Assembly: GCA_963708515.1 (NCBI GenBank)
Contig: CAVPSX010000015.1
Span: forward strand, 1 to 64,000
DNA: 64,000 bases
Direction of reading: 5' to 3'
Origin: JAPLJM01 sp963708515
Lineage (GTDB): Bacteria > Desulfobacterota > Syntrophia > Syntrophales > Fen-1087
The position numbers were made by a program, and so were the translations under genes. The notes beneath the pieces are model-generated. The model ran no database searches, had not been told where the DNA came from, and was given only the letters and a program-made list of their open reading frames with translations. Positions 1-9,780 of the stretch are shown here, in pieces. Position 1 is the stretch's first letter; each line of letters begins with the position of its first letter.

Positions 1-139
1 CCTGACCTGTTAGGCCGCCGCGTCAAATGGGTTGAGGGGTCTATGGGCGGTCCGCCGAGGACGACCGCTCACCCGTCCTGTGTGCCGGTGATAAAAAAGT
101 CTTTTCGCTTCGTTCGGGTTAGGGGAAAGGATAATACGT

Positions 140-3100
140 ATGAAATGTCCCGGCTGTGGTTTTATAAATCCTGAAGGTGCCAAGTTCTGCAAGGAATGCG
201 GGTGTAAGATAGAGATCATCTGTCCGGAATGCGCCAAACCTATTCCGCCCGACAGCAAATTCTGTCTTGAGTGTGGCCACGATCTAAAAAAGCCCAAAAC
301 ATCCCCCCCGATTGATCTCAAGCAACCCCAATCCTACACCCCCAAACACCTGGCCGAAAAGATCCTGACCACCCGCGTCGCCATCGAAGGAGAGCGCAAG
401 CTGGTGACGGTTATGTTCGCCGACGTGGCCGGGTTCACGGCCATGTCCGAGAAACTGGACCCGGAGGACGTTCATCGGATCATGGACGGCTGCTTCCATA
501 TCCTGATGGAGGAGATCCACAAATACGAGGGCACGGTCAATGAGTTCAGGGGCGATGGCCTGATGGCCCTCTTCGGCGCCCCCATTGCCCATGAAGACCA
601 TGCCCAGCGGGCCTGCTACGCCGCGCTTAACATCCAAAAAGCCCTGGCCGCTTACCAGGAAAAACTGAAACAGGCCTACGGTATTGACTTTAAAATGCGC
701 ATCGGCCTTAACTCGGGGACCCTGGTGGTAGGGACCATCGGCGATGATTTGCGGATGGACTATACGGCCCTGGGGGATACCGCCAATCTCGCGGCGCGCC
801 TTGAGACCCTGGCCGCCCCCGGTAGTGTGCTCTTGTCAAGCAACACCTTCCGGTTGGTCCAGGATTATTTCGAGTGCCTCGCCAAGGAAAAGACCCTGGT
901 AAAGGGGAAGGAAGAACCCCAGGAATCGTATGAACTGGTTCGGGCCAAGGAAATCGAAACCCGCCTGGAGGCCTCCGCCGCCAGGGGGCTGACCGAACTC
1001 GTCGGCCGCCATCCGGAGATGGAATTCCTGCGGGCGGCCTTCGCACGAATAAAAGACGGGGAGGCCCAGATCGTCGACCTGGTGGGTGAAGCGGGCGTAG
1101 GGAAGAGCCGTCTGATTTACGAGTTTCGAAAATCCCTGGGAGACCGGGTCACCTTTGTTACGGGCCGCTGCGTCAACTACGGCCGTAATGTCAACTACCT
1201 TCCCGTCACCGATCTCTTTAAGGCCTTTTTTGGTCTTGAAGAGGGCTTAAATGAAGCCGAAATCGGGGACCGGATTGCCCGGAATACGCCCAAAGGGCTG
1301 GAGGCCGTGATACCTTTCATTCGAAATCTGCTCTCACTCAAGGTGGAGGACTCTGCCTTCACCATGCTCGATTCCGAAGGACGCAAGTATGCCACCTTTG
1401 AAGCGGTCAAAGACCTCCTAATTCATCTTGAGTAAAGCGAAACCCCTGGTTGTTTTTCTGGAGGACGTCCACTGGATGGACCGGATCTCCGAAGACCTCT
1501 TCTCGTTCTTTTCGCGCTGCCTGCAGGGCCATCGGATTCTGATGCTCTCTGCCTACCGTCCCGAAGGATTTCCGCGATGGGCCAGAGGGGCGCAGAGTTA
1601 CCACCGGCTGGTCCTCGAAACACTGAGTTCGGGGTCATCGGTCCAGCTCGTGCGCAACATCCTCGGCGGGCTGCCCCTGGACCAGGCCTTGGAGCAGCGG
1701 ATCGTGAAAAAAACCGGGGGCAATCCCTTTTTTGTGGAGGAAATTGTCCGGGAATTGATCGACCGGGGAGATATAGTCCGCCATCGGGGACTCGTATAAA
1801 AGCAGCCAATCCATAGAGGCCCTGCGGATTCCCGACACGGTCCAGGGGGTCTTGGCCGCTCGGATGGACCGCTTAAACGAAGACCTCAAGCGGACCATGC
1901 AAGTGGCCAGCGTGATCGGCCGGGATTTTGCCTTCCGGATTCTCAAGAGCATCATGGAGCTGGGAGAAGACCTGAGGGTCCAACTAACGAACCTGGTGGG
2001 ATTGGAAATCATTTATGAGAAGGCCCTCTATCCCGAGCTGGAATACATCTTTAAACACGCCCTCACCCAGGAAGTGGCCTACGATAGCCTGCTCAAACAG
2101 AGACGGCAGGAGATTCACGGCCGGATCGCCCAGACCATCGAACAGATCTACGGGGATCGGTTGGAGGAACATTTTGAGATCCTCGCTCACCACTATGAGC
2201 GAAGCGGGAGCAAACGACAGCTATAGAATATCTGCATATTGGCAGCGGAGAAATCCAACCGAACGAGGGAGCGATACAGGCCACACGGGAATTTCGCAGA
2301 ACGGGCGATAGAGACTTGCAGAGAGCGATCTGGACTCCAATTGGACCCACCGGTGCAAGCCACATTGTATGACCTGCAGGCCCGCTGCCGGCCTACACAT
2401 GGGAGATCTAGGCACTCGGCTATCGAAGGGTATCGAAGGGTCCTTGAAATCTAGGCACGACGGCACGGCAAACTGAACAGGAAAGATAGGAGCTAATGGG
2501 GTCATTGCCGTGGCCTATAGTCGTTTATGACTGAGTCGCGATAGACCAGGTTTTGAAAGAAAGACATCGACTTGGGCAAAAGAACATCAGGACAGGGATC
2601 TCTGGAAAGCATGGCGGTTCCAACCATGGGTTTCATAATGCGGTGATTCGCGGTCAAACTGGAACAGGGCAATGCTTCGGACTGTGCAGCGGTAAGAACA
2701 GTTGGCTATGCAGATAAAAGATATCCGGGCCGGTCTTTGTTGCGCATTGGTTCGAGCGTAACCGAACGATGGCTCGGCAGACCCGATAAGACGATCGAGC
2801 TCACAGAAGGTAAGATGGAAACCCTCCGAAGTCGTTTGGCTTTACCCCCCTCTAACGGCCGCCATAGAACAGAGGCATCGCGCTTGCGGAAATCGGCCGA
2901 ATCGATGAGGCCATGTTGATATCAGAAGGGGATTGAACTGTGTGAAAAATACGGGGCATTGGTACCGCCTGGGAGCGCTTTACAATTCCCTGGGATATTG
3001 CTATGGCGAGATTCTACAAAATCCAACGCGCCTGGGAACACAATGTGCGCTAGGAGAGAAGGTCGCTCGCCGTTTAATCCGGTAGAGTACCCTGCGGGCA

Positions 3101-3683
3101 GTCGGGCTTCATGCTGAAATGGTGGCCCAAGCGGCCGTTAATGTTTAGAAAATCTATATGATCTGGAAAAGCCGAACGAAGCCTGGGAGCAGACTAAAGG
3201 ATTTTCAACCGGAATCGAAAAGCAATTACTATGATCTTGCCCGCTGGCAGTGGGAAACGCGAATGCATTGTCTAAAAGCCCAAAATGTCTGATAGATAAG
3301 AACGACCTGGAGAACGCCATGAAATCCATTCGAGAAAAACCTGGAGACGGTTCGAGAGGCGTCAATGGAAAAGAGAGAAGGGAGCCTTTTACTGTTGCTT
3401 GGGGAGCTCCTCAAAACCGTAGGAACCGGATCAGGCCCATTCCACTATGAGGCAAGGGATATCCTCTCAAAGAGTAGGCAATCCCCGCCAACTCTGGGAG
3501 GCCCAGACCGCCCTCGGCCGGACCTTCGAAAAGCTTGGACGCCACAGCGAGGCCAAGGAGCAGTGGGGTGCCGCGGCAGCGACCATTGAGAAAGTGACCA
3601 ACGGTTTATCCGATCGCGAGCTTAAGGAAGGTTTTCTGAATGCCCCTCCCGTTCGGGACATCCTGGCTCGGGCGGAACTTTAA
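140..3683 (+). pseudogene. Zinc-ribbon / class III adenylate cyclase / AAA ATPase / TPR protein, multiply broken
   Basis: The intact family is a soluble signalling protein of about 1,100-1,200 residues that makes cAMP and carries a STAND-like ATPase and TPR repeats. The first frame (140-1435) has two zinc ribbons (CPGCGF, FCKECG, CPECAK, FCLECG), a cyclase domain at about residues 85-270 with both metal aspartates (MFADVAGF, FRGDGLMALFG), and a Walker A GEAGVGKSR. The reading then moves to the frame of 1428-1799, to the frame ending at 2226, and then dissolves. Recognisable family pieces persist, for example YRLGALYNSLGYCYGEI near 2960 and the C-terminal LGRHSEAKEQWGAAAA at 3530-3585. The start has a good ribosome site (GAAAGGA). 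At least three frameshifts plus many stops after 2226 make this a real pseudogene. An N-terminal cyclase fragment of 431 residues could still be made. Confidence 0.85.
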
Positions 3684-3746
3684 TCAAGAGGAGAATATTT
3701 ATACCGATATTTTTTGATCAACCATTCCACCTGAGGAGAGAAAATT

Positions 3747-3962
3747 GTGCACTGCCCGAATTGCCGAACCGAGAATCCTGAAGGAGTCAAGTTCTGCGGG
3801 GAATGCGGCTCCCGACTGGAAAAGATTTGCCCCCAGTGCCACGCTGCCAACCCGCCCCAATTCAAGTTTTGTGGGGAGTGCGGACAGGCCTTGTCCGCAC
3901 CTCCGGAATCGCTCTCCCAAAAATCTTATCTCGAAAAAAGGCCGGGTCAAGGGCAAGGTTAA
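3747..3962 (+). pseudogene. N-terminal zinc-ribbon remnant of a second cyclase-type gene
   Basis: The open frame gives 71 residues beginning MHCPNCRTENPEGVKFCGECG and a second ribbon ending FKFCGECGQAL. This matches the start of the broken cyclase gene just upstream, so it is the head of a tandem paralogue of that family. After the second ribbon the similarity stops, and the next recognisable sequence, from about 4023, belongs to a copper ATPase. All the cyclase, ATPase and TPR parts are missing. I infer a deletion that joined the start of one gene to the inside of another. A stand-alone 71-residue zinc-ribbon peptide remains possible but unlikely to be functional. Confidence 0.7.
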
Positions 3963-4022
3963 AAAAGGTCTGGAAATCCTGGGGGTGGAAGTAGACACCA
4001 CCCTCCCCTTCCTGTTTTTTCC

Positions 4023-4865
4023 ATCGACGTTCTGTCCGAACACCCCCTGGCACAGGCCATTGCAGAGAAGGCCAGAAAGGAAAACATAACGCCTCTGCCC
4101 GTCGAGCAATTCGAAGCGGTTTCAGGTTTCAGCACAGGGCGATGGTCAACGGACAGATGCATTTACTGGGGAATCTCCGGTTCATGGAGGCGTCGGGCGT
4201 TGAAATGAATCGTCTGGATCAAGCCGCGACGCGACTGTCGGCAGAAGGAAAAACCTGTGTTTTTATCGCTGAAAAAAATAAAGCCACAGGCGCTCTCGAG
4301 TCTTTATGATGTTCCCAAGGCTACGGCCACAGAAGCCATCACCGAACTGAAGAAAATGGGATTGAAAGTTGCCATGATGTCGGGCGACCATGCAAAGACA
4401 GCCCGGAGTGTCGGTGCGATGCTGGGCATTGATCAGGTCATGGCGGAGGTCCTCCCGGGGGATAAATCTTCAGAGATAAAGCGACTGCAGTCACAGGGAG
4501 AGATGGTTGCCATGGTGGGAGACGGAATCAACGACGCCCCAGCCCTGGCGTCGGCGGACATCGGCATCGCCATCGGCGCGGGTACGGATGTGGCTATCGA
4601 AGCCAGCGACATCACATTGATGAACGACGATCTGAGATCTGTCGCCGCTGCCATCCGGCTTTCCTTCGCCACGATGAAGGTGATCCGGCAGAACCTGTTC
4701 TGGGCCTTTATCTACAATGTCATCGGGATCCCCATCGCCGCCGGCGTTCTCTACCCCTTCGGCGGCATTCTCCTGAATCCCGAATTCGCTGCCGCGGCCA
4801 TGGCCCTGAGTTCCGTTTCCGTCGTCGGCAATTCCCTGCGCCTGCGGCGAACATGGAAAGCCTGA
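4023..4865 (+). pseudogene. copA: Copper-type P1B ATPase, C-terminal remnant with frameshifts
   Basis: Three successive frames encode pieces of a CopA-like metal pump in the right order. These are the ATP-binding segment SEHPLAQAIAEKARKE from 4023, MVNGQMHLLGNLRFMEASG from 4142, and then a clean frame from about 4305 to 4865. The last contains the hinge MVGDGINDAPALASADIG and the two final membrane segments. The heavy-metal-binding domain, first six membrane helices, CPC motif and DKTGT phosphorylation site are absent. The frames change between 4130 and 4142 and again near 4305. The fragment cannot pump metal. It lies directly after a cyclase-type zinc-ribbon remnant, so the region has lost at least one kilobase of original sequence. 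Confidence 0.8.
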
Positions 4866-4870
4866 TTTCC

Positions 4871-5560
4871 TCAGCTTTCCATGTCGAATTTTGTCTTGTC
4901 GGCCCCGCAAATTGGGCAAACCCAGTCCTCCGGCAGATCTGCGAAGTGGGTTCCGGGCTTGATGTTCGCATCCGGATCGCCCTGTTCGGGATCATAGATA
5001 TAACCGCAGATCGAGCAGACATACTTCGGCGACTTTTTCATTCTTGGTTTCAGCTCCTGTTCCGTGTATGTAGGCGCGTTTTTGGGCGCCTTGCCCTTTT
5101 TGATATTCTTATAATAATCATAACTCAGCGGCGGTTCATCGTTAAGGACATGCCCGTCGACGACGTGGCCCGCAAAGATCGTGTGGGTGCCGCAGTCCAA
5201 TTCACCCGCCACCTCCGCTTCGATATAGGCAATCGCATGCTGAAGCACGACGGGTACACCCGTTGCACCCGACTTGTAACTTACCCCATCAAATTTGTTC
5301 ACATTTTTACCTGAGCGAAAACCGAAGAGGCCGATGAACGTCATAGGGGTGTTCTGGGACAGGATGGAGATGGAAAATTTCCGACTGGCCTGGATGTAGC
5401 TGTGCGTCAGGTTGTCCTTGCAAATGCTGACGGCGACGGTCGGTGGATTGGAAGTCACCTGAAACAGGGCGTTGGCGATTTGCCCATTGATCTGGCCGTC
5501 TTTCAGGGAGCTGACCACATAAAGACCGTAACTCAACTTGCGAAACGCTTCAATGCCCAT
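4871..5560 (-). CDS. Flavin reductase-like domain fused to rubredoxin (high-molecular-weight rubredoxin type)
   Basis: The 229-residue protein joins an FMN-binding flavin reductase-like domain (about residues 1-160) to a C-terminal rubredoxin. The rubredoxin has all four iron cysteines, C182 and C185 in CSICGYIY and C215 and C218 in CPICG. Proteins of this build (Hrb in Moorella) pass electrons from NAD(P)H through flavin and the iron centre to oxygen- or NO-reducing partners. The start at 5560 follows AAAGGAG at a good distance; a longer upstream frame is not needed. It lies 13 bp downstream of the MBL-fold gene and is surely cotranscribed with it. Role in oxygen or NO defence is inferred from the family, not shown. 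Confidence 0.87.
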   Translation of the reverse strand: MGIEAFRKLSYGLYVVSSLKDGQINGQIANALFQVTSNPPTVAVSICKDNLTHSYIQASRKFSISILSQNTPMTFIGLFGFRSGKNVNKFDGVSYKSGATGVPVVLQHAIAYIEAEVAGELDCGTHTIFAGHVVDGHVLNDEPPLSYDYYKNIKKGKAPKNAPTYTEQELKPRMKKSPKYVCSICGYIYDPEQGDPDANIKPGTHFADLPEDWVCPICGADKTKFDMES

Positions 5561-5573
5561 TTTGCTTCTCCTT

Positions 5574-6521
5574 TTACATATTCTTGCCCGTGAATTTGAG
5601 CATCTGCTTGAAGACCCCTTCCAGGATGTCCGGGGCAATGAAATATCCGGGATTCAGCCGATAAAAATCTTCCGTGATGGACTTGGCGGCGGCGTCAAGG
5701 TCTCCGGTGTTTTTGAGATAGCAGTTCTCTAATTCCGCCTTCCACCGGCGTCCTTCGGTCAGGGTCAGATCGATGAACCCGCCCGCCTCGTCTCCGGTGA
5801 TATAACCGTAGTGGTCTGCGCAGTAATAGCTGACAGGCAGCGGTTTTATTTTTTCCAGGCTTTCCAGGTACTGGATCGTATTGGTGTTCATGGAAGGAAA
5901 GCAAACGTCTGCAAAGGGAATGCCCCCACCGTCTGACGGAAACAGGGCTTTCATCGCCGGTTCGTAGGCTGTGATGGAGCAGTTGGTGTGGCCCGGAGTA
6001 TCGAAGATTTGCAAGGTGATTCCGCCCAGATCGACGACATCCCCCTCACCGACGGCCGATCCCTTGATGTCGTCGCGCCAGTCGAGGTCATAGGCCTTAA
6101 GGGCGTCTCCGGCGCCCGCCATCTGCGCACTCATGTGGCTATAGGTGTTCATGATCTCGATGGCCTTGGGCATGGCGAGGATTTTCCAGGCCGGCGCCGA
6201 CGCCAGAATATCGATGTCGGGCCAGGTCCGCTTGATATAGGGCACGATTCCCGTATGGTCGAAGTGGGAATGCAGGATCAGGAACTTTTTTATTTTCCCC
6301 GCATCGATTCCGAATGATTGCATCTGCTTGAGCACATCGGGGAGAATAAAGGTGAGTCCCCCGTTGATGAGCATGGCGCCGTCGGCGCCCTCCAGGCAAT
6401 AGACCCCGGACTCCTCCCGGCCGAGATACCAGAAATGTCCGTGATTTTTCCCGCTTTGCGAAATCGCATGGCGCGCACCCCCTTCAGGTTCATATAGGTT
6501 TTCGGTCGTATGTATAGTCAA
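5574..6521 (-). CDS. MBL-fold metallo-hydrolase
   Basis: The 315-residue protein has a complete dinuclear metal site of the metallo-beta-lactamase fold: HSHFDH at residues 84-89, H178 in DTPGHT, D197 and H237. The second motif residue is His rather than the Glu of diiron flavoproteins such as ROO/FprA, and there is no flavodoxin domain. A hydrolase acting on a thioester or similar bond is therefore more likely than an oxygen reductase. It is the first gene of a two-gene operon with a flavin reductase-rubredoxin, which is the usual partner of diiron MBL flavoproteins, so the pairing is unusual. The substrate is not known. Confidence 0.85.
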   Translation of the reverse strand: MTIHTTENLYEPEGGARHAISQSGKNHGHFWYLGREESGVYCLEGADGAMLINGGLTFILPDVLKQMQSFGIDAGKIKKFLILHSHFDHTGIVPYIKRTWPDIDILASAPAWKILAMPKAIEIMNTYSHMSAQMAGAGDALKAYDLDWRDDIKGSAVGEGDVVDLGGITLQIFDTPGHTNCSITAYEPAMKALFPSDGGGIPFADVCFPSMNTNTIQYLESLEKIKPLPVSYYCADHYGYITGDEAGGFIDLTLTEGRRWKAELENCYLKNTGDLDAAAKSITEDFYRLNPGYFIAPDILEGVFKQMLKFTGKNM

Positions 6522-6998
6522 TATCCGTCGTCATCGCAAGCACAAAGAAGTCAGGTTCATCCGGTGATGCGTACTTTTGATTTATAAAAGAATGAAATGT
6601 ATGAATCGTTCCGGAGCTTTCTTTCACCTATACGCATCCTTGATATTACCGACAGGTCATTCATTAGTTTATTGTAGTCGTGATTTCCGGCTGATGAGTT
6701 TGTGTAGCAGCTTGCAGACCGTTATGCTCAGGAGCGAACAATGAAAAAATGAAATGCGCCGGTTATTGACGCTACCTACAAGCCCTTAGCATGCCCATTT
6801 TGATGAGAAACGAAGATTACCGATTGAATCTTTAATGAATCTTATTCGGAATTTCCCTCATTATACCCCAATCCTATCCCTAAAACTGGACTGGCTTTCG
6901 GCTGGAGGTCAAAAGTCAGACCCGGATGCTTATGCATGAGGTTTTCCGCCTTTCGTTTCCGCCTATTTGCCCGACTTTTTCTGTGTACATCGAGTGAT
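6522..6998. other. Intergenic stretch without a supported gene
   Basis: About 480 bp separate the start of the MBL hydrolase from the end of the ion-channel gene, both on the minus strand. The sequence is more AT-rich than the neighbouring genes. The only open frame (70 codons, 6842-7054, minus) mostly overlaps the channel gene in another frame and resembles nothing I know. The promoter of the MBL operon should lie in the left part. Confidence 0.5.
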
Positions 6999-7688
6999 TC
7001 AATCAGCATTCCCTTGCCCGCGGGAATCCACGGACAGTGAAACCAGACGGGCAATAAGAATCGCCGGATAGAGCTGACCGGTGAAGGCCTCGAACATCAC
7101 AGCGGTTCGTGCAAACGGGTTCAGAGGTGTAATATCCCCGTATCCCAGTGTCGTGAGCGTGATGGTGCTGAAGTAAATGAAGTCCTGCGCCATGAAATTG
7201 CTTGCTACCTGCGATGGTGTCGCGAATTGGAATGAACGGGGGGACAGATACTCGATCAGCGTATAAATAAGTGAAAAAATGACCGATAGTAGAAGATAGC
7301 CTGCGACAGCTCCCCGGACTCGGTGAGCCGTGACGGGACCTGGCCGGAAGACGTGCCACAAAACGATGGCAAGAAGGGACGTCGCGAAGAAGATCGTGAG
7401 AACTGCCTCGGTCAGGACGAAAATCGTGCTCCCAGTCGAAACCCGCAGCCAATGAACTGCTAAGTAGAGGATGACGACGAAGGCAATGGAGACCCGGAAA
7501 ATCTTGCGCTCCGTCATGGCAAACAGCCCGCCTGCAAGAATCAGTGCCATGATGAGGCTGCTTATCATTCTCAGTATGCCGATCTGATTTGCCAACGGGT
7601 TGATGACGAAAACGTAGGAGACGAGGCAGATTAAAAAAACCGACAGGCTGCGGTCTTCGTACCAGAAATTAAATAGGCGCTTCAGCAT
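6999..7688 (-). CDS. Potassium-channel family membrane protein
   Basis: The 229-residue protein is almost entirely hydrophobic, with about six membrane segments. Near the C-terminus is a pore loop TLTTLGYGD whose TLGYGD filter (residues 180-185) is the hallmark of K+-selective two-pore-helix channels. There is no RCK/TrkA-N nucleotide-binding domain after the pore, so gating is likely simple or by a partner. Four or so helices precede the pore unit, as in small bacterial voltage-type channels, but no clear arginine-rich S4 helix is visible. Its start overlaps the end of a truncated outer-membrane protein remnant. Confidence 0.85.
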   Translation of the reverse strand: MLKRLFNFWYEDRSLSVFLICLVSYVFVINPLANQIGILRMISSLIMALILAGGLFAMTERKIFRVSIAFVVILYLAVHWLRVSTGSTIFVLTEAVLTIFFATSLLAIVLWHVFRPGPVTAHRVRGAVAGYLLLSVIFSLIYTLIEYLSPRSFQFATPSQVASNFMAQDFIYFSTITLTTLGYGDITPLNPFARTAVMFEAFTGQLYPAILIARLVSLSVDSRGQGNAD

Positions 7689-7888
7689 GGGTGCACCGTG
7701 GTTTTCACGTCCCCTATGCCGATTCTTCTTGACGTCCGAGCTCGGGATGCTCTGCCGGCTCCCGCCAACCCAATATCGGGTGAGCCGAACTCGTAAAGCC
7801 CAATCCGACCGGCATAGGCTAACTCACCGGAAAAGATAGCCGCAAAAACCATGGCGAAAGCCACTCTGATTGATCCTGATTGTTTCAT
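7682..7888 (-). pseudogene. N-terminal remnant of a FadL/OmpP1-type outer-membrane protein
   Basis: The frame begins with a signal peptide (MKQSGSIRVAF through SGELAYA) followed by GLYEFGSPDIGLAGAGRAS. That is the conserved first strand of the long-chain fatty-acid/hydrocarbon transporter family (FadL/TodX) in deltaproteobacteria. Normal members have about 400-450 residues; here the similarity ends after some 50 residues and the frame stops at 7682, just inside the start of the ion-channel gene. I infer that the rest was deleted and the channel gene now sits at the break. Start chosen at 7888; another Met six codons upstream is less likely. Confidence 0.6.
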
Positions 7889-8028
7889 AAATACGTCCAT
7901 TTCCATTCCGATCCAGGGGCTCTGCGCCAGGACCCTCTTTTATTTCATAAGTTCCAGCCACGCACTTATGCATGTTCCTGCGTCGGTTTCTTATGCGTCT
8001 TCCCCGTATCTCCGTCAACACATCCGGC

Positions 8029-9126
8029 TCACGGTCCGCTGGGCGGCAGCAAGTAGAGCGTGATGGCAAACATCAGGTAAACCCCGAGGACCAGCACACC
8101 GATAAACCAGGCGCTACGGCCACCATTGGAAACCAGTGCCGCCGTAAGGGTCGCCAGCAGCATCATGAGTACTGCACCGGGCCAGAACTCCAGGGTCATG
8201 GGCGACGGCCCCAGCACGTAGCTGGCAAGAACCAGCACCGGGGCCACGAACAGGGCGATCTGCGTCGCGCTTCCCAGGGCGATGCCCACGCTGAGATCCA
8301 GTCGGTTCTTGCGTGCAGCCGAAAACGCCGCAGCCATCTCCGCGGCACCGCCGACGAGCGCCACGACGATGAAGCCGACGAAGACGTCAGACATCCCCAT
8401 CGCCTGGGCGGCTTCCTGCACGGACGCGACGAACACCTCACTGACCAGCGCGACCAGAACCGTGATACCGCCCAGGGTTACCAGCGCCAGATTGAGCGGC
8501 CAGGGCGCTTTATCTTCCTCCTCATGCACTGCCGCCGAACCGAAGAACTCGCGGTGTGTCTTGAGTGTAAACAGAAGTCCCAGACCGTAGATCAAGATCA
8601 GCAGGACGGCCAGGCACAGACTGAGATTCTGCGTAACATCCGCGATTGATTCCGCCTCCCTGCGGCCGACAACCGTCGGCAGAAACAACCCAATTGTTGC
8701 CAAAAACAAGAGACCGGCTTGAAGCCGTGCACTGGCATTATTAAATTGTTGCGCATGGTGTTTGAGTCCACCGAGCAGGAACGAGGCTCCCAGCATGAAC
8801 AATGTATTGGTCACAATCGCTCCGGCGATGGATGCCTTGACCAGCATGTACTCCCCGGCGCTCAGTGCGGTCAGGGCAATCACGAGCTCGGTCAGGTTGC
8901 CCAGCGTAGCGTTGAGCAGGCCGCCGACGTTATCGCCGGTCTTCGCAGCCACCGACTCCGTAGCGTGGCTGAGCAATGCCGCGAGTGGCACGATAGCGAG
9001 GACCGATAGCGCGAAAAGCAGGGTCTGCGCTTCCGGCCTGACCTGTTCGACGACAAACACCGCCGGCACGAACACCAGTAACCACAAGATCGGGTTGTGA
9101 ATAATTTCCTTGAAGAGCAGATTCAT
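8029..9126 (-). CDS. cax: Calcium/proton exchanger
   Basis: The 365-residue inner-membrane protein has about eleven hydrophobic segments in two homologous halves. Each half has the signature of the Ca2+/cation antiporter superfamily: GNLTELVIAL at residues 76-85, and GGAAEMAAAF at about 257-266. An acidic stretch (HEEEDKAP) between the halves is typical of CAX exchangers. It should export Ca2+ or other divalent ions in exchange for protons. The start follows GGAGGTGAAAC, an excellent ribosome site. It appears to be a single-gene unit. Confidence 0.9.
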   Translation of the reverse strand: MNLLFKEIIHNPILWLLVFVPAVFVVEQVRPEAQTLLFALSVLAIVPLAALLSHATESVAAKTGDNVGGLLNATLGNLTELVIALTALSAGEYMLVKASIAGAIVTNTLFMLGASFLLGGLKHHAQQFNNASARLQAGLLFLATIGLFLPTVVGRREAESIADVTQNLSLCLAVLLILIYGLGLLFTLKTHREFFGSAAVHEEEDKAPWPLNLALVTLGGITVLVALVSEVFVASVQEAAQAMGMSDVFVGFIVVALVGGAAEMAAAFSAARKNRLDLSVGIALGSATQIALFVAPVLVLASYVLGPSPMTLEFWPGAVLMMLLATLTAALVSNGGRSAWFIGVLVLGVYLMFAITLYLLPPSGP

Positions 9127-9516
9127 GTTTCACCTCCGCTGGATGGCCGGCCCCATCCCCGAGACCGGGTTGGTAGGCAAGCTGAACCGGATCACCGGCC
9201 AGAGTATAAGACAAGGAAATCTCGTATGTCAAAGGATATATGGCGGTTAAATGGGGGATACTGAACGGAAAGTGCGGGCAGGATGTGAGGAGATCACTCC
9301 TTCCCTGGAATATTTCAACCACCGATTCCGTTATTGTCATCTGCATGTCCCCCGTGAGCCTCCATGTCTAATATTTGATTCATTTTTGTGAATAAATCAC
9401 CCGCAGAGATTCCTTCATCATCTTTGAAGCGATGCCGGTGGAATAATGCATTGGAGGGTAAAAAACGCATGAATCAATGGTAGAATGTAATATAATAATA
9501 TATAGTATGTATCAGA
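9127..9516. other. Intergenic stretch without a supported gene
   Basis: About 390 bp between the antitoxin gene and the exchanger gene, both on the minus strand. The right half is strongly AT-rich (near 9480-9510). The left part should carry the exchanger promoter. I see no coding frame with family similarity and no strong hairpin followed by a T-tract. Confidence 0.45.
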
Positions 9517-9780
9517 TTAGGCATTTAATTCTTTCGAGAGACGCTCAGATAAAAATATTTTGATGAGCGATTGATATGGAACATCTCTCTTGTTGGCAAT
9601 GAGCGTTAACTCTTCAAGCATGATTTGCGGCAGACGCAAAGAAATCGTTCTGAGAGAAGGCTTGATGTTGGGTAGCAAAACCCGACTTGCCTTCGACCAG
9701 TCAATATAGTCGGAAGAATCAGCGTTTGCCCAAAATTCACGCTCTTCGGCTTCAGTTTTGAATTTAGGTATTTTTTTCAT
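9517..9780 (-). CDS. brnA: CopG/BrnA-type antitoxin
   Basis: The 87-residue protein has the plan of BrnA-like antitoxins. A toxin-binding N-terminal half contains FWANADSSDYIDWSKA. A C-terminal ribbon-helix-helix DNA-binding part contains TISLRLPQIMLEELTLIA and DVPYQSLIKIFLSERL. Such antitoxins neutralise the BrnT ribonuclease and repress their own operon. Here the toxin gene that should precede it has been lost except for its last 34 codons, which still overlap this start in the native way. The antitoxin is therefore an orphan. It may persist as an anti-addiction factor or simply as a relic. Confidence 0.85.
   Translation of the reverse strand: MKKIPKFKTEAEEREFWANADSSDYIDWSKASRVLLPNIKPSLRTISLRLPQIMLEELTLIANKRDVPYQSLIKIFLSERLSKELNA

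Noticed and set aside
2740..2770. A TGGTTCGAGCG stretch that looked like a tRNA T-loop
   Set aside because: No matching acceptor, D or anticodon stems can be folded around it, and it lies inside the decayed TPR region.
6842..7054. Possible 70-codon gene next to the ion channel
   Set aside because: Its first 19 codons overlap the channel gene in another frame, there is no ribosome site, and nothing is recognised.
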